NCBI GenBank assembly: GCA_034670065.1
Contig: JAXMOG010000009.1
Span: 88,828-152,827 of the forward strand
Source of the DNA: Mesobacterium_A sp034670065
GTDB taxonomy: Bacteria > Pseudomonadota > Alphaproteobacteria > Rhodobacterales > Rhodobacteraceae
Reading direction: 5' to 3'
DNA: 64,000 bases
A program made the translations under genes and the position numbers. Below, in pieces: positions 34,583 to 43,572 of the stretch; position 1 is the stretch's first letter, and every line of letters starts with the position of its first letter. The notes beneath the pieces are model-generated. The model was not told where the DNA came from. It did no database searches and saw nothing but the letters and a program-made list of their open reading frames with translations.

Positions 34583-35386
34583 TTTTGGGACAAAAGAAGC
34601 TTTCAGGCACAGTCTGCCATCTGGTCCTTGTACCCATGCTTCTTGCCCGTCGATACATAGCATCGCGTGCTCGAAGTGTAGCAGTGGCGCAGTGGTGCGA
34701 AAGGCAAAGGTAGAAAGCGGCCCAACGGTCTCTTCTATCCAGATCATCAGCATTTGCGCCAGCAATGGGCCATGCACAACAAGCCCATCATAGCCTTCGA
34801 CATGGCGGGCGTAGTCGATGTCATAGTGAATACGATGTCCGTTGAATGTCAGAGCCGAATAGCGAAACAGCAACGTCGTATCAAAAGAGATGGATTTCTG
34901 TGCTTTGAAGAATGGCGGTGCCAAGGGCGGCTGCGGCTTGGATGCGGTTGCCGTGTGGTCCTCGCGGTACACAAGATCCTGCTTTTCACGAACGCACAAT
35001 TGCTGATTTTGCCAGATTTCATGTTCCAAGGTCACAAAGGCCAGTGGCCCACTGCGCCCCTTTTTGTGTGCGACGGTGCTGACGGTACTTCGCTTTTCGG
35101 CCGGGTGACCTGTTAACAGGGGCTGAACAAACTCCAGATCGCCGCCGGCCCACATGCGACGTGGCAGACCAAGGTCAGGTATTAGGCCAATTCCGCGTTG
35201 CGGATGACCATCGCGGCCCAAGCTTTCGGGCGGGTGCACGTTCCAGAAATAGATATGATGTGTGAACGGGGGGAGAGGATCGTCTTTTGATAATCTGCAT
35301 TCCATGCCCAGACTGGCAAAAAGCGCGTTGATTCTGGCGGGGTCCAGAATGTCAGCTTGACCACAAGCTTGATTGGCATCACCCAT
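34580..35386 (-). CDS. MaoC-like hot-dog hydratase (mesaconyl-C4-CoA hydratase/HTD2 type)
   Basis: The 268-residue protein has two hot-dog folds. The C-terminal half carries the hydratase-2 motif YSALTFNGHRIHYDIDYARH followed by EGYDGLVVHGPL, and the N-terminal half has PRRMWAGGDLEF, as in the FAS1-type dehydratase N-terminus. Proteins with this layout are often called HTD2 or mesaconyl-CoA hydratase. The ATG at 35386 follows GAGGGG and is preferred to the start at 35431. Divergent from the VOC protein gene. The natural substrate cannot be fixed from sequence. Confidence 0.82.
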   Translation of the reverse strand: MGDANQACGQADILDPARINALFASLGMECRLSKDDPLPPFTHHIYFWNVHPPESLGRDGHPQRGIGLIPDLGLPRRMWAGGDLEFVQPLLTGHPAEKRSTVSTVAHKKGRSGPLAFVTLEHEIWQNQQLCVREKQDLVYREDHTATASKPQPPLAPPFFKAQKSISFDTTLLFRYSALTFNGHRIHYDIDYARHVEGYDGLVVHGPLLAQMLMIWIEETVGPLSTFAFRTTAPLLHFEHAMLCIDGQEAWVQGPDGRLCLKASFVPK

Positions 35387-35424
35387 GTTTTTGCCCCTCA
35401 ACAGTTCATGGGATGATCTGCGAA

Positions 35425-35829
35425 ATGCCACTTAGCGTCCAGTCACTTGATCATCTGGTTTTGACGGTGCGTGACATCGATTTGTCGGTTCAGTTTTACA
35501 CGTCAGTGTTGGGTATGCGATCAGAGCAGTTTGCCGCCACAGATGGGACAACACGCTGGGCCCTGAAATTTGGAAATCAAAAAATCAACCTGCATCGCGC
35601 AGGTGCTGAATTTGATCCAAAGGCAGATAGGCCCACATCAGGCAGCGCTGATTTGTGCTTTCTCAGCTCTGCCAGGGTTGAACACTGGCAGCAGCATCTG
35701 GCGGCTGCCAAAGTACCAATTGTTGATGGGCCGATACGACGCACAGGTGCAACAGCGCCAATCCTGTCAATCTATATAAGAGACCCAGACCAGAACCTGA
35801 TAGAGATTGGTATGCCGATCACGGATTGA
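35425..35829 (+). CDS. VOC-superfamily protein (glyoxalase/dioxygenase fold)
   Basis: The 134-residue protein has the paired beta-alpha-beta modules of the vicinal oxygen chelate fold. Likely metal-binding residues are in SLDHLVLTVRDIDLSVQFYT (His), INLHRAG, and the late IYIRDPDQNLIEIGMP (Glu). The start could also be ATG 35413, four residues longer; neither has a strong ribosome site. It overlaps the L,D-transpeptidase gene at its 3' end (convergent, 11 bases). The function is not predictable beyond the fold. Confidence 0.78.
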   Translation: MPLSVQSLDHLVLTVRDIDLSVQFYTSVLGMRSEQFAATDGTTRWALKFGNQKINLHRAGAEFDPKADRPTSGSADLCFLSSARVEHWQQHLAAAKVPIVDGPIRRTGATAPILSIYIRDPDQNLIEIGMPITD

Positions 35830-36313
35830 TCGTGATTGGCGTGCCGTCTTTGACCATCCTGTAGATATCGCGGATTTCGCCGTCTTTCACAGCGATGCAT
35901 CCCCACGTCCAATCTGGGCTGTCGACGCTGTATTTGCGTGGTTCACCGTGGATAAAGATATCTCCGCCCGGATGTTTGCCCAGCCTCCTGGCCTCTGCAA
36001 TATCATGGACGTTCGGATATGAAATTCCCAAGGACAAATAGAATTCACTGTTGGGATTTCGACGGTTGATCATGTATCGGCCCTCGGGCGTTTTACCGTC
36101 ACCTTGCACTTTCTTGTCGCCATCTGGGGCGAAGCCCAAATCGATGCGATAAGTGCGCAGGATTTCCTTACCGCTCAGCAGATACATGCGCCGATCTGCC
36201 TTTTGAACAACGATATGAGTGACCTCCGGACCGTCATAAGACAGGTACTTTGGCGAACACCCGGCTGCCCCTACCAGGAACGCCAGAAGAATCATGTTTC
36301 GTACAAGCTGCAT
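35819..36313 (-). CDS. L,D-transpeptidase-like lipoprotein (YkuD domain)
   Basis: The 164-residue protein has a lipobox VGAAGC with the cysteine near residue 19 and a YkuD catalytic domain: FIHGEPRKY gives the conserved histidine, and WTWGCIAVKDGEI the nucleophilic cysteine in the T-x-G-C form. These enzymes make 3-3 crosslinks or attach proteins to peptidoglycan. A membrane-attached form of this type is common in alphaproteobacteria, but the substrate is not known. Confidence 0.82.
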   Translation of the reverse strand: MQLVRNMILLAFLVGAAGCSPKYLSYDGPEVTHIVVQKADRRMYLLSGKEILRTYRIDLGFAPDGDKKVQGDGKTPEGRYMINRRNPNSEFYLSLGISYPNVHDIAEARRLGKHPGGDIFIHGEPRKYSVDSPDWTWGCIAVKDGEIRDIYRMVKDGTPITINP

Positions 36314-36417
36314 TGTTTTTTGCTTTGTTTGTCAGACTGCCTCACCCGAATAATAAACGAAAAGTCGCGCTTCGGCCAGATGAAGTGTTTGATTCACAAT
36401 GTGGGGCACAGATGTTT

Positions 36418-37635
36418 CTAGACCTTTACCAGCGCACCGACGACTTCGATATGCGTGGACCATCGAAACTGATCAACAACCAAAACTCGTGACAAGCGAT
36501 AGCCCGCCTTGGCCTGCGTCGCACAATCCCGCGCAAAGGTGACGGGACTACAAGACACATATGCGATTCTGGGTATCGAGGACTGTGCCAACTGTTCAAT
36601 TTGTGCCTCCGCTCCGGCGCGGGGTGGGTCGATGACGGCGGCGTCAAAGCGGTTCAATTCTTCCGGTAGCAATGGATTGCGGAACAAGTCTCGTGTCTGA
36701 ACAGTCAGACTGTGTAAACCGCCGGCTTGCCGCCATGCATGGTCCATCGCCTTCATCATGGCTGAACTGCCTTCAATGGCGTGAACCGCGGCCGACTTTG
36801 TCAGAGGCAGGCCAAAGGTTCCGCAGCCTGCAAACAGATCAACAACGTTCTTTGCGTCATCTACAATCTGTTGAACCGCCTTTCTGAGTGCGGTTTCACC
36901 ATGCGGTGTTGCCTGTAGAAATGCGCCCGGAGGCGGGGTAACGGCAATGCTATCAAAAAACTGTATCGGTGCGGATAGGGTTAAAACAACCTCCCCATTC
37001 CAACTGATGCGCGCAATCTTGTGCTGGTTGGCCAACGCTGCCAGGCTTTGGTTTAGCTCGGTGTCGATTGGCTTTCCGTTGTGGACATCCAGATCCAAGC
37101 CACTTTTGGTAACTGTGGCCAGAACAGACAGTTCCGCTTTGCGGGTAGCGGCCAAGACGCCCAGCTTTTCCAGCATCGGTCGGGCGGCGACCAGATCGGG
37201 ATGCAACAATTGGCAATTGGGGATCTCTACGATCACATCTGAAGCTTTGGCGTGAAACCCGACCAAAGCGCCCTTTTTCGTGCGCTTGATCGAGAATGTC
37301 GCCCGCCGTCTTGATTGCGCCAGGGATGTCACTGGACCAAGCACGTCACATTCTAACCCTTGGTGCGTCAAAGCGGCTTTCACCACCTCTGCCTTCCACG
37401 CGGCAACGAACGCGTCGCTGGCATGTTGTAACTGGCATCCGCCACAGGCCTTGGCATGAGAACAAGGCGGGCGCACGCGTTGGTCGGATGGCGTTTCGAT
37501 CCGCACATCTGTCAGCCGGGTGCCTGACAGGACACCGGTGACAACTTCACCCGGCAGAGTCCCAACCGCGTACACGGGGCCTTCGGCAATGCCATCGCCT
37601 TGGTGGCCCAATCTTTCGATAATATAATTGGTCAT
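36418..37635 (-). CDS. RumA/RlmD-type 23S rRNA (uracil-5-)-methyltransferase
   Basis: The 405-residue protein has an N-terminal TRAM-like part (IIERLGHQGDGIAEGPVYA), a [4Fe-4S]-binding C-x5-C-x2-C group in PCSHAKACGGCQLQH near residue 58, the SAM site NVVDLFAGCGTFGLPLT near residue 272 and the catalytic cysteine in YVSCSPVTFARD near residue 358. It methylates a uracil in rRNA or tRNA. The gene lies 57 bases after the ABC transporter gene in the same orientation. Confidence 0.88.
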   Translation of the reverse strand: MTNYIIERLGHQGDGIAEGPVYAVGTLPGEVVTGVLSGTRLTDVRIETPSDQRVRPPCSHAKACGGCQLQHASDAFVAAWKAEVVKAALTHQGLECDVLGPVTSLAQSRRRATFSIKRTKKGALVGFHAKASDVIVEIPNCQLLHPDLVAARPMLEKLGVLAATRKAELSVLATVTKSGLDLDVHNGKPIDTELNQSLAALANQHKIARISWNGEVVLTLSAPIQFFDSIAVTPPPGAFLQATPHGETALRKAVQQIVDDAKNVVDLFAGCGTFGLPLTKSAAVHAIEGSSAMMKAMDHAWRQAGGLHSLTVQTRDLFRNPLLPEELNRFDAAVIDPPRAGAEAQIEQLAQSSIPRIAYVSCSPVTFARDCATQAKAGYRLSRVLVVDQFRWSTHIEVVGALVKV

Positions 37636-37692
37636 GCTCGGGACTTGCCGCTATCGCGGCATCAGGTCCAGCCCTTTCAAAAGAAAACCGCG

Positions 37693-39537
37693 TTATTCTG
37701 CGGCGTCTGAGCCGATAAAGCCGCCAGATTGTCGATTCCAATACTTCGCGTACAGCCCGCCCTTGGCCAACAGCGCATCGTGTGGTCCACTTTCAACTAT
37801 GCGGCCGTTGTCGATGACAACAATCCTGTCCATTTGGGCGATGGTCGACAGGCGGTGGGCAATTGCCAGCACAGTTTTGTTGGCCATCACATCTGTCAGC
37901 GCGGCCTGAATCTGGGCTTCAACCTCGGAGTCCAGTGCGCTGGTGGCCTCATCCAACACCAAAATTGGTGCGTCTTTTAGAATGGCGCGTGCCAGTGCAA
38001 TTCGCTGACGTTGCCCACCAGATAGCTTCACGCCTCGTTCGCCCAGTTGTGCGTCGTATCCGCTGCGTCCGCGATTGTCTTCAAGTGTTTGAATGAATTC
38101 ATGCGCGGCGGATTGGCGGGCGGCGTTGTAGACTTCGTCGTCAGTGGCGTCATGCCGACCGTAGCGGATGTTTTCCATTGCAGAGCGGTTGAACATGGCT
38201 GTTTCCTGCCGAACCACGGCGATCTGTCCACGCAGTGACGCTTGCGTAACGTCGCGTACATCCACGTTGTTGATCAATACGCGGCCTGACTCCACATCAT
38301 ACAGGCGCAAAAACAACGAAACGATGGTGGATTTCCCGGCGCCTGACGCCCCGACAAGGGCCACTTTCTCACCCGGATGAATGGTGAGATCCAAGTTCGT
38401 CAGGGCCGCAGTTCTACCGCCGTAGGCAAAATCTACGCCCTCAAATGTAATTTTTCCGGGCAGATCAGGTGCAGTTTTTGCAACGGGGCTGTCTGTAATT
38501 TGGTGAGGTTTGGCCAGTGTTTCGATGCCGTCCTGAATCTCGCCTATATTGGTGAAAATCGTGATGGCCACGCGACCAAGGCGATTGGTCAACTGACTGA
38601 GGCGTGTTGCGACCATAGCTGTCATGGCGATATCGCCCGCGCTGGCTGCATTATTGGACCAAAGGTAAAGCGCACCCAAGATCGACAGCAAGGGCAACAT
38701 CCCGCCCAAAGTCATTAGCGCCAACCGAAAGGATGAGGACATGATGCCAAACTCGATCGAACGTTTCCGCAATTGGCCCAGCGCGTCAATTGTGGCCTGA
38801 TCTTCGGCTTCATCATGAGCGAATAGTTTGACAGTGGTGATATTGGACAAGGTATCGACGATCTGCCCGGTGACCTGTGTGCGAGCACCGGCCCGTGCGG
38901 CAGAACGCTTTTGAACCCGCGGAATAAAGAAGCGCAGCGTTATCGCGTAAAGCACACCCCAGATAATAAAGATGACCAGTAGTCGGGCGTCGATCCCCGC
39001 CATCAAGAACAGCGCCCCGCCAAAGACTGCAATTGAATAGACGACAACATCGGCAACTTCGACCACGGTATCGGTCAGGGCCCGGGCCGTTTGCAGGGCC
39101 TTTTGGCTGATGCGCCCGGCAAAATCATTTTCGAAATATTGCATCGAATGACCCAGCGTGTGCCGGTTGATCCGGCTTAGAACAAGCGGCAACAGGCTGG
39201 GTGATAACAGCATGCCGGTTACACCCGCGTCGGCGGCAAAGATCAGGGGCCGGATAATCAGGAAAAACGCGACACCCACCACCACAACTGGCCAAAACGT
39301 GCCCCAAAAGTTGCCGGTTTCGGCAACAGCAGTGTTGTCGATAATCCAACCGGTGAAGTTGGCTGCCACCAGTTCTGCCGCACCCGCGACAAATGTGATG
39401 GCGACGGCCAGACAAATCGCACGCTCTGATCCCTGTAGCGCCCAACGGAAGAAAGCCCACAACGTATCAGGCGGCGGCCCATCAGCGCGTGCGAATGGGT
39501 CAAACATATTGATGAAGCGGTGCAGGATTTTCCTCAT
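37693..39537 (-). CDS. MsbA-like ABC exporter (fused membrane and ATPase domains)
   Basis: The 614-residue protein has a six-helix ABC membrane domain (from about residue 30 to 330) and a C-terminal ATPase domain with Walker A GASGAGKST, the Q-loop in RGQIAVVRQETAMFN, signature LSGGQRQRIALAR, Walker B ILVLDEATSALD and H-loop AIAHRLSTI. All catalytic residues look intact, so it should act as a homodimer. The substrate (lipid, glycan or drug) is unclear. An earlier start at 39567 (MTVDKTAIG) is possible. Confidence 0.87.
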   Translation of the reverse strand: MRKILHRFINMFDPFARADGPPPDTLWAFFRWALQGSERAICLAVAITFVAGAAELVAANFTGWIIDNTAVAETGNFWGTFWPVVVVGVAFFLIIRPLIFAADAGVTGMLLSPSLLPLVLSRINRHTLGHSMQYFENDFAGRISQKALQTARALTDTVVEVADVVVYSIAVFGGALFLMAGIDARLLVIFIIWGVLYAITLRFFIPRVQKRSAARAGARTQVTGQIVDTLSNITTVKLFAHDEAEDQATIDALGQLRKRSIEFGIMSSSFRLALMTLGGMLPLLSILGALYLWSNNAASAGDIAMTAMVATRLSQLTNRLGRVAITIFTNIGEIQDGIETLAKPHQITDSPVAKTAPDLPGKITFEGVDFAYGGRTAALTNLDLTIHPGEKVALVGASGAGKSTIVSLFLRLYDVESGRVLINNVDVRDVTQASLRGQIAVVRQETAMFNRSAMENIRYGRHDATDDEVYNAARQSAAHEFIQTLEDNRGRSGYDAQLGERGVKLSGGQRQRIALARAILKDAPILVLDEATSALDSEVEAQIQAALTDVMANKTVLAIAHRLSTIAQMDRIVVIDNGRIVESGPHDALLAKGGLYAKYWNRQSGGFIGSDAAE

Positions 39538-39670
39538 CGGTCCTATGGCTGTTTTGTCCACTGTCATGGATTGAAGCTGCAATTGGTCAATTTAGACCCT
39601 GTTTTTGAATGGTTTGATACCGTGAGCACCATGTGAAAGATCGCGACTGAAGGTATAGTTAGACTGTAAA

Positions 39671-40252
39671 TCAGAAAAATATCAGAATGGAAAAACAGGC
39701 CAAGGCGGTGGCCATTATCCGGGTGAAAATGCGCCAAGCCAGCGGTGTCGACAATAGATAGGTCAGTAGGGCGCCTGTCGAGGTCCAAAACAAGCACACA
39801 CCAAAGTTGATTCCGCTAAAGGCAGTGCCAAGGCGAAACGCTTCCCATACCGGGCCATAGTCTGTTGGGTAGGCCGAGGCCGCTGCAAAGGCGACGGCCC
39901 AGACCTTGGGATTGACCCATTGAAACAGAACCGCTTCAACAAAGGTCATGGGGCGACCAGTTTCATCGCCATCACCCGGTTTAGCGCGCCACAGCCCGTA
40001 GGCCATGTACAGTATCCAAAGAGCAGAAGCCAATTTCAGGATCAGCGCCAAGGTCGGAACGGCAATCAAGGCTGCACCAATGCCCAGACCCGCCAATGCG
40101 GAGGTAATTCCAACGCCACACACAACACCAAACAGATGCGGAAGTGTTGAGCGAAACCCAAACCGGGCGCCTGATGCGGTTAGCATCACGACGTTTGGAC
40201 CCGGGGAAAATAAACCCAAAAATACAAATAGATAAATCGGATCAATTGTCAT
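39671..40252 (-). CDS. LysE-family exporter
   Basis: The 193-residue protein is hydrophobic with about six helices and the family motif FSPGPNVVMLTASGARFGFR near residue 15, the typical PGPN block of amino-acid (LysE/RhtB) exporters. A second marker is LFQWVNPKVWAVAFAAA. The exported amino acid or metabolite is unknown. Confidence 0.82.
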   Translation of the reverse strand: MTIDPIYLFVFLGLFSPGPNVVMLTASGARFGFRSTLPHLFGVVCGVGITSALAGLGIGAALIAVPTLALILKLASALWILYMAYGLWRAKPGDGDETGRPMTFVEAVLFQWVNPKVWAVAFAAASAYPTDYGPVWEAFRLGTAFSGINFGVCLFWTSTGALLTYLLSTPLAWRIFTRIMATALACFSILIFF

Positions 40253-40319
40253 TATTCAAACCTGCCAGCTGATGATCCGCTGCTTGATGTCCAACAATTG
40301 GGGGCCAGCAACATTTTGG

Positions 40320-41465
40320 TCATTTCAGCAGATCATTCCGGCTTAGCATGAAGTTGGATTCGATCCAGATTTGCTCCAGCCTGCGCAGTTCTTTTCCCAG
40401 TTCAGGGCCTTGAAAAGCCGGCATCAGATCAGCCGCTGTGACGGGAAATTTGGCGTCTGCGCCCCTTTGGGCACTGCGCAATTTCTCGGCATCAAAGGGG
40501 CTTTCTATCAGTGCGCTGCGCAACATCAAAATATCCCGCGCTGTTTCAAAGCCGTGGCGGAACCCCATTTCCCCAGGAGAGGACATGGATCCGATTTCCG
40601 CATGCAGCAACGCCAAGCGTCTTTGTTGTGCCTTGCTGAAACGCAGGTCTGTGCCATCCGAAACCCCCAAACCGGCCAGACGGCGCAAGGCGTCGGGTTT
40701 CGTGTTTGCTTGCTGTTCCAGCATCACCAGTATGGCCAGCGCTTTTCCGTCGCTACCCGGCAAAACTTTGTTAAGCGCGCCAGTGTGTTGCATCGCAGCT
40801 GTCGCAGGTGCCGGATCAGGCGCGGACATTAGCTTTTTCAGCTCTTGACCTACTCGTTCACGCGATAGCGTGTCGAGCCCATCAAGATTGCGCGCGATGG
40901 CGTTCAATGCGTCCGGGTCAAACCCTGCATTTGGGTCGCCGTACCACGCGCAAAAACGGAAGTAGCGCAGGATACGCAGATAGTCTTCTTGAATGCGCTG
41001 GGTCGGATCTTCGATAAATCGCACTTTGCGCGCTTGCAGATCAGGCAAGCCGTTCAACGGATCAACAATTTCGCCAGTGTTGTCCGCATACAGGGCATTC
41101 ATAGTAAAATCGCGCCGCCGCGCATCTTCATGAATGTCTTTGGAAAAGCGTACAGTTGCCCGCCGACCATCGGTTGTGACATCTGCGCGATACGTGGTGA
41201 TTTCATACCCTGTACCATCAGCTACAACGGTAATGGTCCCGTGATCTATCCCCGTTGGTACTGGCTTAAAACCTGCCTTTTTGGCCAATTTAGTCACTAC
41301 ATCGGGCAACGCATCGGTCGTGATATCAATGTCATCCACTGGGGCGTCCAACAGGGCGTTTCTAACGCAGCCGCCTACCAAGTAGGCTTGATATCCGGCG
41401 TTGCTGAGCATGGTCATTACAGCCTGTGTGGCCTTTCGTTCCAGCCATGCCCCCTTCAGTTTCAT
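40320..41465 (-). CDS. CCA-adding tRNA nucleotidyltransferase
   Basis: The 381-residue class II polymerase has the head motif AYLVGGCVRNALLDAPVDDI followed by DITTDALPD, the RRDFTMNALYADN block, and LRFFRFCAWY (as ILRYFRFCAWYGDP). It completes or repairs the CCA end of tRNAs. The stop of the upstream Nudix gene overlaps its start by ATGA (41462-41465), so they are one operon together with hslO. Confidence 0.93.
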   Translation of the reverse strand: MKLKGAWLERKATQAVMTMLSNAGYQAYLVGGCVRNALLDAPVDDIDITTDALPDVVTKLAKKAGFKPVPTGIDHGTITVVADGTGYEITTYRADVTTDGRRATVRFSKDIHEDARRRDFTMNALYADNTGEIVDPLNGLPDLQARKVRFIEDPTQRIQEDYLRILRYFRFCAWYGDPNAGFDPDALNAIARNLDGLDTLSRERVGQELKKLMSAPDPAPATAAMQHTGALNKVLPGSDGKALAILVMLEQQANTKPDALRRLAGLGVSDGTDLRFSKAQQRRLALLHAEIGSMSSPGEMGFRHGFETARDILMLRSALIESPFDAEKLRSAQRGADAKFPVTAADLMPAFQGPELGKELRRLEQIWIESNFMLSRNDLLK

Positions 41466-42061
41466 ACGACCGCCAGACGTTCAGCCAGAACGCGCAGAAT
41501 GCGTGCTGTTGCGCCCCATATATAATACGGGCCGTATGGGACTGCGTTGTAAAACCGCATTTGTCCGCGCCATCGACGCCCTTGAATTTGATAGCGTGCA
41601 ACATCGCCAACATGTGCCAATGGGGCGCGGAAGATCTCGGCCACTTCACCCGGCTCTGCAATGCCCTGAAACGGAGCAGAGATATGCGCCACGACGGGAG
41701 TTACCAGAAAACTGGTGACGGTTTCATGGGTGGGCAGGGTGCCGATCACCTCAACCAAATCGGTGGGCAGACCGATCTCTTCTTTGGCTTCACGCAAGGC
41801 AGTGTCGATGACTGTTTTGTCACCCTCGTCTTGCTTGCCGCCAGCAAAGGCGATCTGTCCGGGGTGGTGCTTTAGCGCGGATGAACGTTTGGTCAGGACC
41901 ACATCCAGACCGTCTTGGCCGTCGATAAGCGCAACCAATACACCAGCGGGGCGAAGTTTGCGTCCCGCAGGCAAAACGATACCCGGATTCAGGTCAAAGT
42001 CAGATGACGGAGCAGTTTCAAGCTGCACCGCTTGCCGAACCTGGGAGAGCGTATCAGGCAT
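41462..42061 (-). CDS. CoA pyrophosphatase-like Nudix hydrolase
   Basis: The 199-residue protein carries the CoA-Nudix arrangement: LTKRSSALKHHPGQIAFAGG just before the Nudix box (GGKQDEGD then TALREAKEEIGL). This pattern marks enzymes that hydrolyse coenzyme A or related diphosphates. The ATG at 42061 is chosen because it overlaps the hslO stop by eight bases; starts at 42070 or 42079 would be inside hslO too. Confidence 0.86.
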   Translation of the reverse strand: MPDTLSQVRQAVQLETAPSSDFDLNPGIVLPAGRKLRPAGVLVALIDGQDGLDVVLTKRSSALKHHPGQIAFAGGKQDEGDKTVIDTALREAKEEIGLPTDLVEVIGTLPTHETVTSFLVTPVVAHISAPFQGIAEPGEVAEIFRAPLAHVGDVARYQIQGRRWRGQMRFYNAVPYGPYYIWGATARILRVLAERLAVV

Positions 42062-43034
42062 CCTTTGCATCAAATCCAACTGTTGCGGGATCCAACACGT
42101 AATGCGCTCCGCAGAACTGGCAATCCGCGGTCACTGTGTTTTCTTCAGTGGTCATCTTTTCGATGTCACGCGCTGAATAGATCGACAGACTTTGACGCAC
42201 GCGTTCTTGAGAGCATGTGCACCCAAACCGAACCGATTGTGCATCAAAAATTCTGGGAGCGTCTTCGTGAAACAGGCGTACCAACAGCTCTGTGGGTGCC
42301 ACGTTCGGACCAATCAGCTCTATGTCTTCGACGGTGTCCAGGTGCATGTTGATCCGGTTCCAGTTGTCGCTTTTTTCGCCTTCCAGAATGTCTTCTGCCT
42401 GAAGCAGACCACCTTCGCCTGATCCGCCTTCCTTGGCAAAGGGGGATGCTTTGGGCATCAATTGCACCATGACACCCCCAGCGCGCCAATGTTCGGCAAC
42501 ACCCGGTTCGGTCGATTTTCCAAGGCTGATGGCAAAGCGCGTGGGCAGCTGTTCAGACTGGGCGAAATAAGTCTCTGCACAGCTGGATAGAGTCTCTCCT
42601 GCCAGTGGCGTAATGCCCTGATAAGGGGTTGTCCCCTCGCCTTGATCGATCAAAATGGCGAAATAGCCGTCGCCGATTTGGTCATAGGCTTTGGGCGAAA
42701 CAATACGGTCGCTGTCATAGCTGGCATAGGCACGGATACGTGCTGGTTCTCCCTCATTCTCGGGCGCGTAATAGTCAGTTGCGATCATCCGCACCGGCCC
42801 TTTGGATTGAACCTGAAGCGACAGTTTCCAGCGAAGCTTGATGGTCTGGCCGATCATGGCGGTCAGCAAGGCCATTTCGGCCACCAGCGTTTCAACCTGA
42901 TGAGGGTAGTTGTGCTGCTTCAGAATTCCGCTCAAGGCTCCGTCCAAACGGGCAACCCTTCCGCGCATGTCGGATTGATCAAGTTGAAATGGCAGGACTG
43001 TATCGTCCCACGCGATTTTAGCACCAAGTGTCAT
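42054..43034 (-). CDS. hslO: Redox-activated chaperone Hsp33
   Basis: The 326-residue protein has the Hsp33 core and the C-terminal zinc-binding cysteines as C-x-C (FGCTCSQERVRQ) and C-x2-C (DCQFCGAHY). Under oxidising conditions zinc is lost and the chaperone activates. The ATG at 43034 follows AAAGGAAACCCC and is preferred to the start at 43133, which would run into the Nudix gene. It is followed by the CoA-Nudix and CCA genes. Confidence 0.92.
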   Translation of the reverse strand: MTLGAKIAWDDTVLPFQLDQSDMRGRVARLDGALSGILKQHNYPHQVETLVAEMALLTAMIGQTIKLRWKLSLQVQSKGPVRMIATDYYAPENEGEPARIRAYASYDSDRIVSPKAYDQIGDGYFAILIDQGEGTTPYQGITPLAGETLSSCAETYFAQSEQLPTRFAISLGKSTEPGVAEHWRAGGVMVQLMPKASPFAKEGGSGEGGLLQAEDILEGEKSDNWNRINMHLDTVEDIELIGPNVAPTELLVRLFHEDAPRIFDAQSVRFGCTCSQERVRQSLSIYSARDIEKMTTEENTVTADCQFCGAHYVLDPATVGFDAKDA

Positions 43035-43113
43035 GGGGTTTCCTTTGCCGTCGCGTGCATGGCATATCGTCCCCATATAGCTACAACGCAAGCAAGGACC
43101 AAGGGGGCCTGAT

Positions 43114-43572
43114 ATGATCAGACGGTATGGCACGTCACCCCGGCCGGATTGTCAGTATAAACTGCGCTTGGGGGCCTATGCGATCCTACCGCGTGATGGT
43201 CAGCTTCTTTTGACACATCAGTCAGAGCCCGAGCCCGATCTTCAGTTGCCCGGCGGCGGTATTGATCCAGGTGAAACGCCTGTTGCCGCGCTTTTTCGGG
43301 AAGCACAGGAAGAAACTGGTTGGAAAATCGCGGCCCCGCGGCGGCTGGGCGCTTTCAGGCGTTTCACCTTTATGCCGGAATACGATTTGTGGGCTGAAAA
43401 GCTGTGTATCGTCTACGTTGCCAGACCCGTTATTCAGCTTGGTGCGCCGTCTGAGCCAGGACACGAAGCCGTGTGGGCCGACCCGGAATGGGCTTCTCGG
43501 GCCCTTGGAAACCCAGGTGATCGCGCATTTGTTCAACATATGATTTTCGGTTCACTCCGTCATTTCAAATAA
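43114..43572 (+). CDS. Nudix hydrolase
   Basis: The 152-residue protein has a complete Nudix box: LPGGGIDPGETPVAALFREA followed by QEETGW near residue 48. It stands alone on the plus strand between hslO and the REC-PP2C gene, whose stop it overlaps. The substrate (nucleotide sugar, oxidised nucleotide or other diphosphate) cannot be told. Confidence 0.85.
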   Translation: MIRRYGTSPRPDCQYKLRLGAYAILPRDGQLLLTHQSEPEPDLQLPGGGIDPGETPVAALFREAQEETGWKIAAPRRLGAFRRFTFMPEYDLWAEKLCIVYVARPVIQLGAPSEPGHEAVWADPEWASRALGNPGDRAFVQHMIFGSLRHFK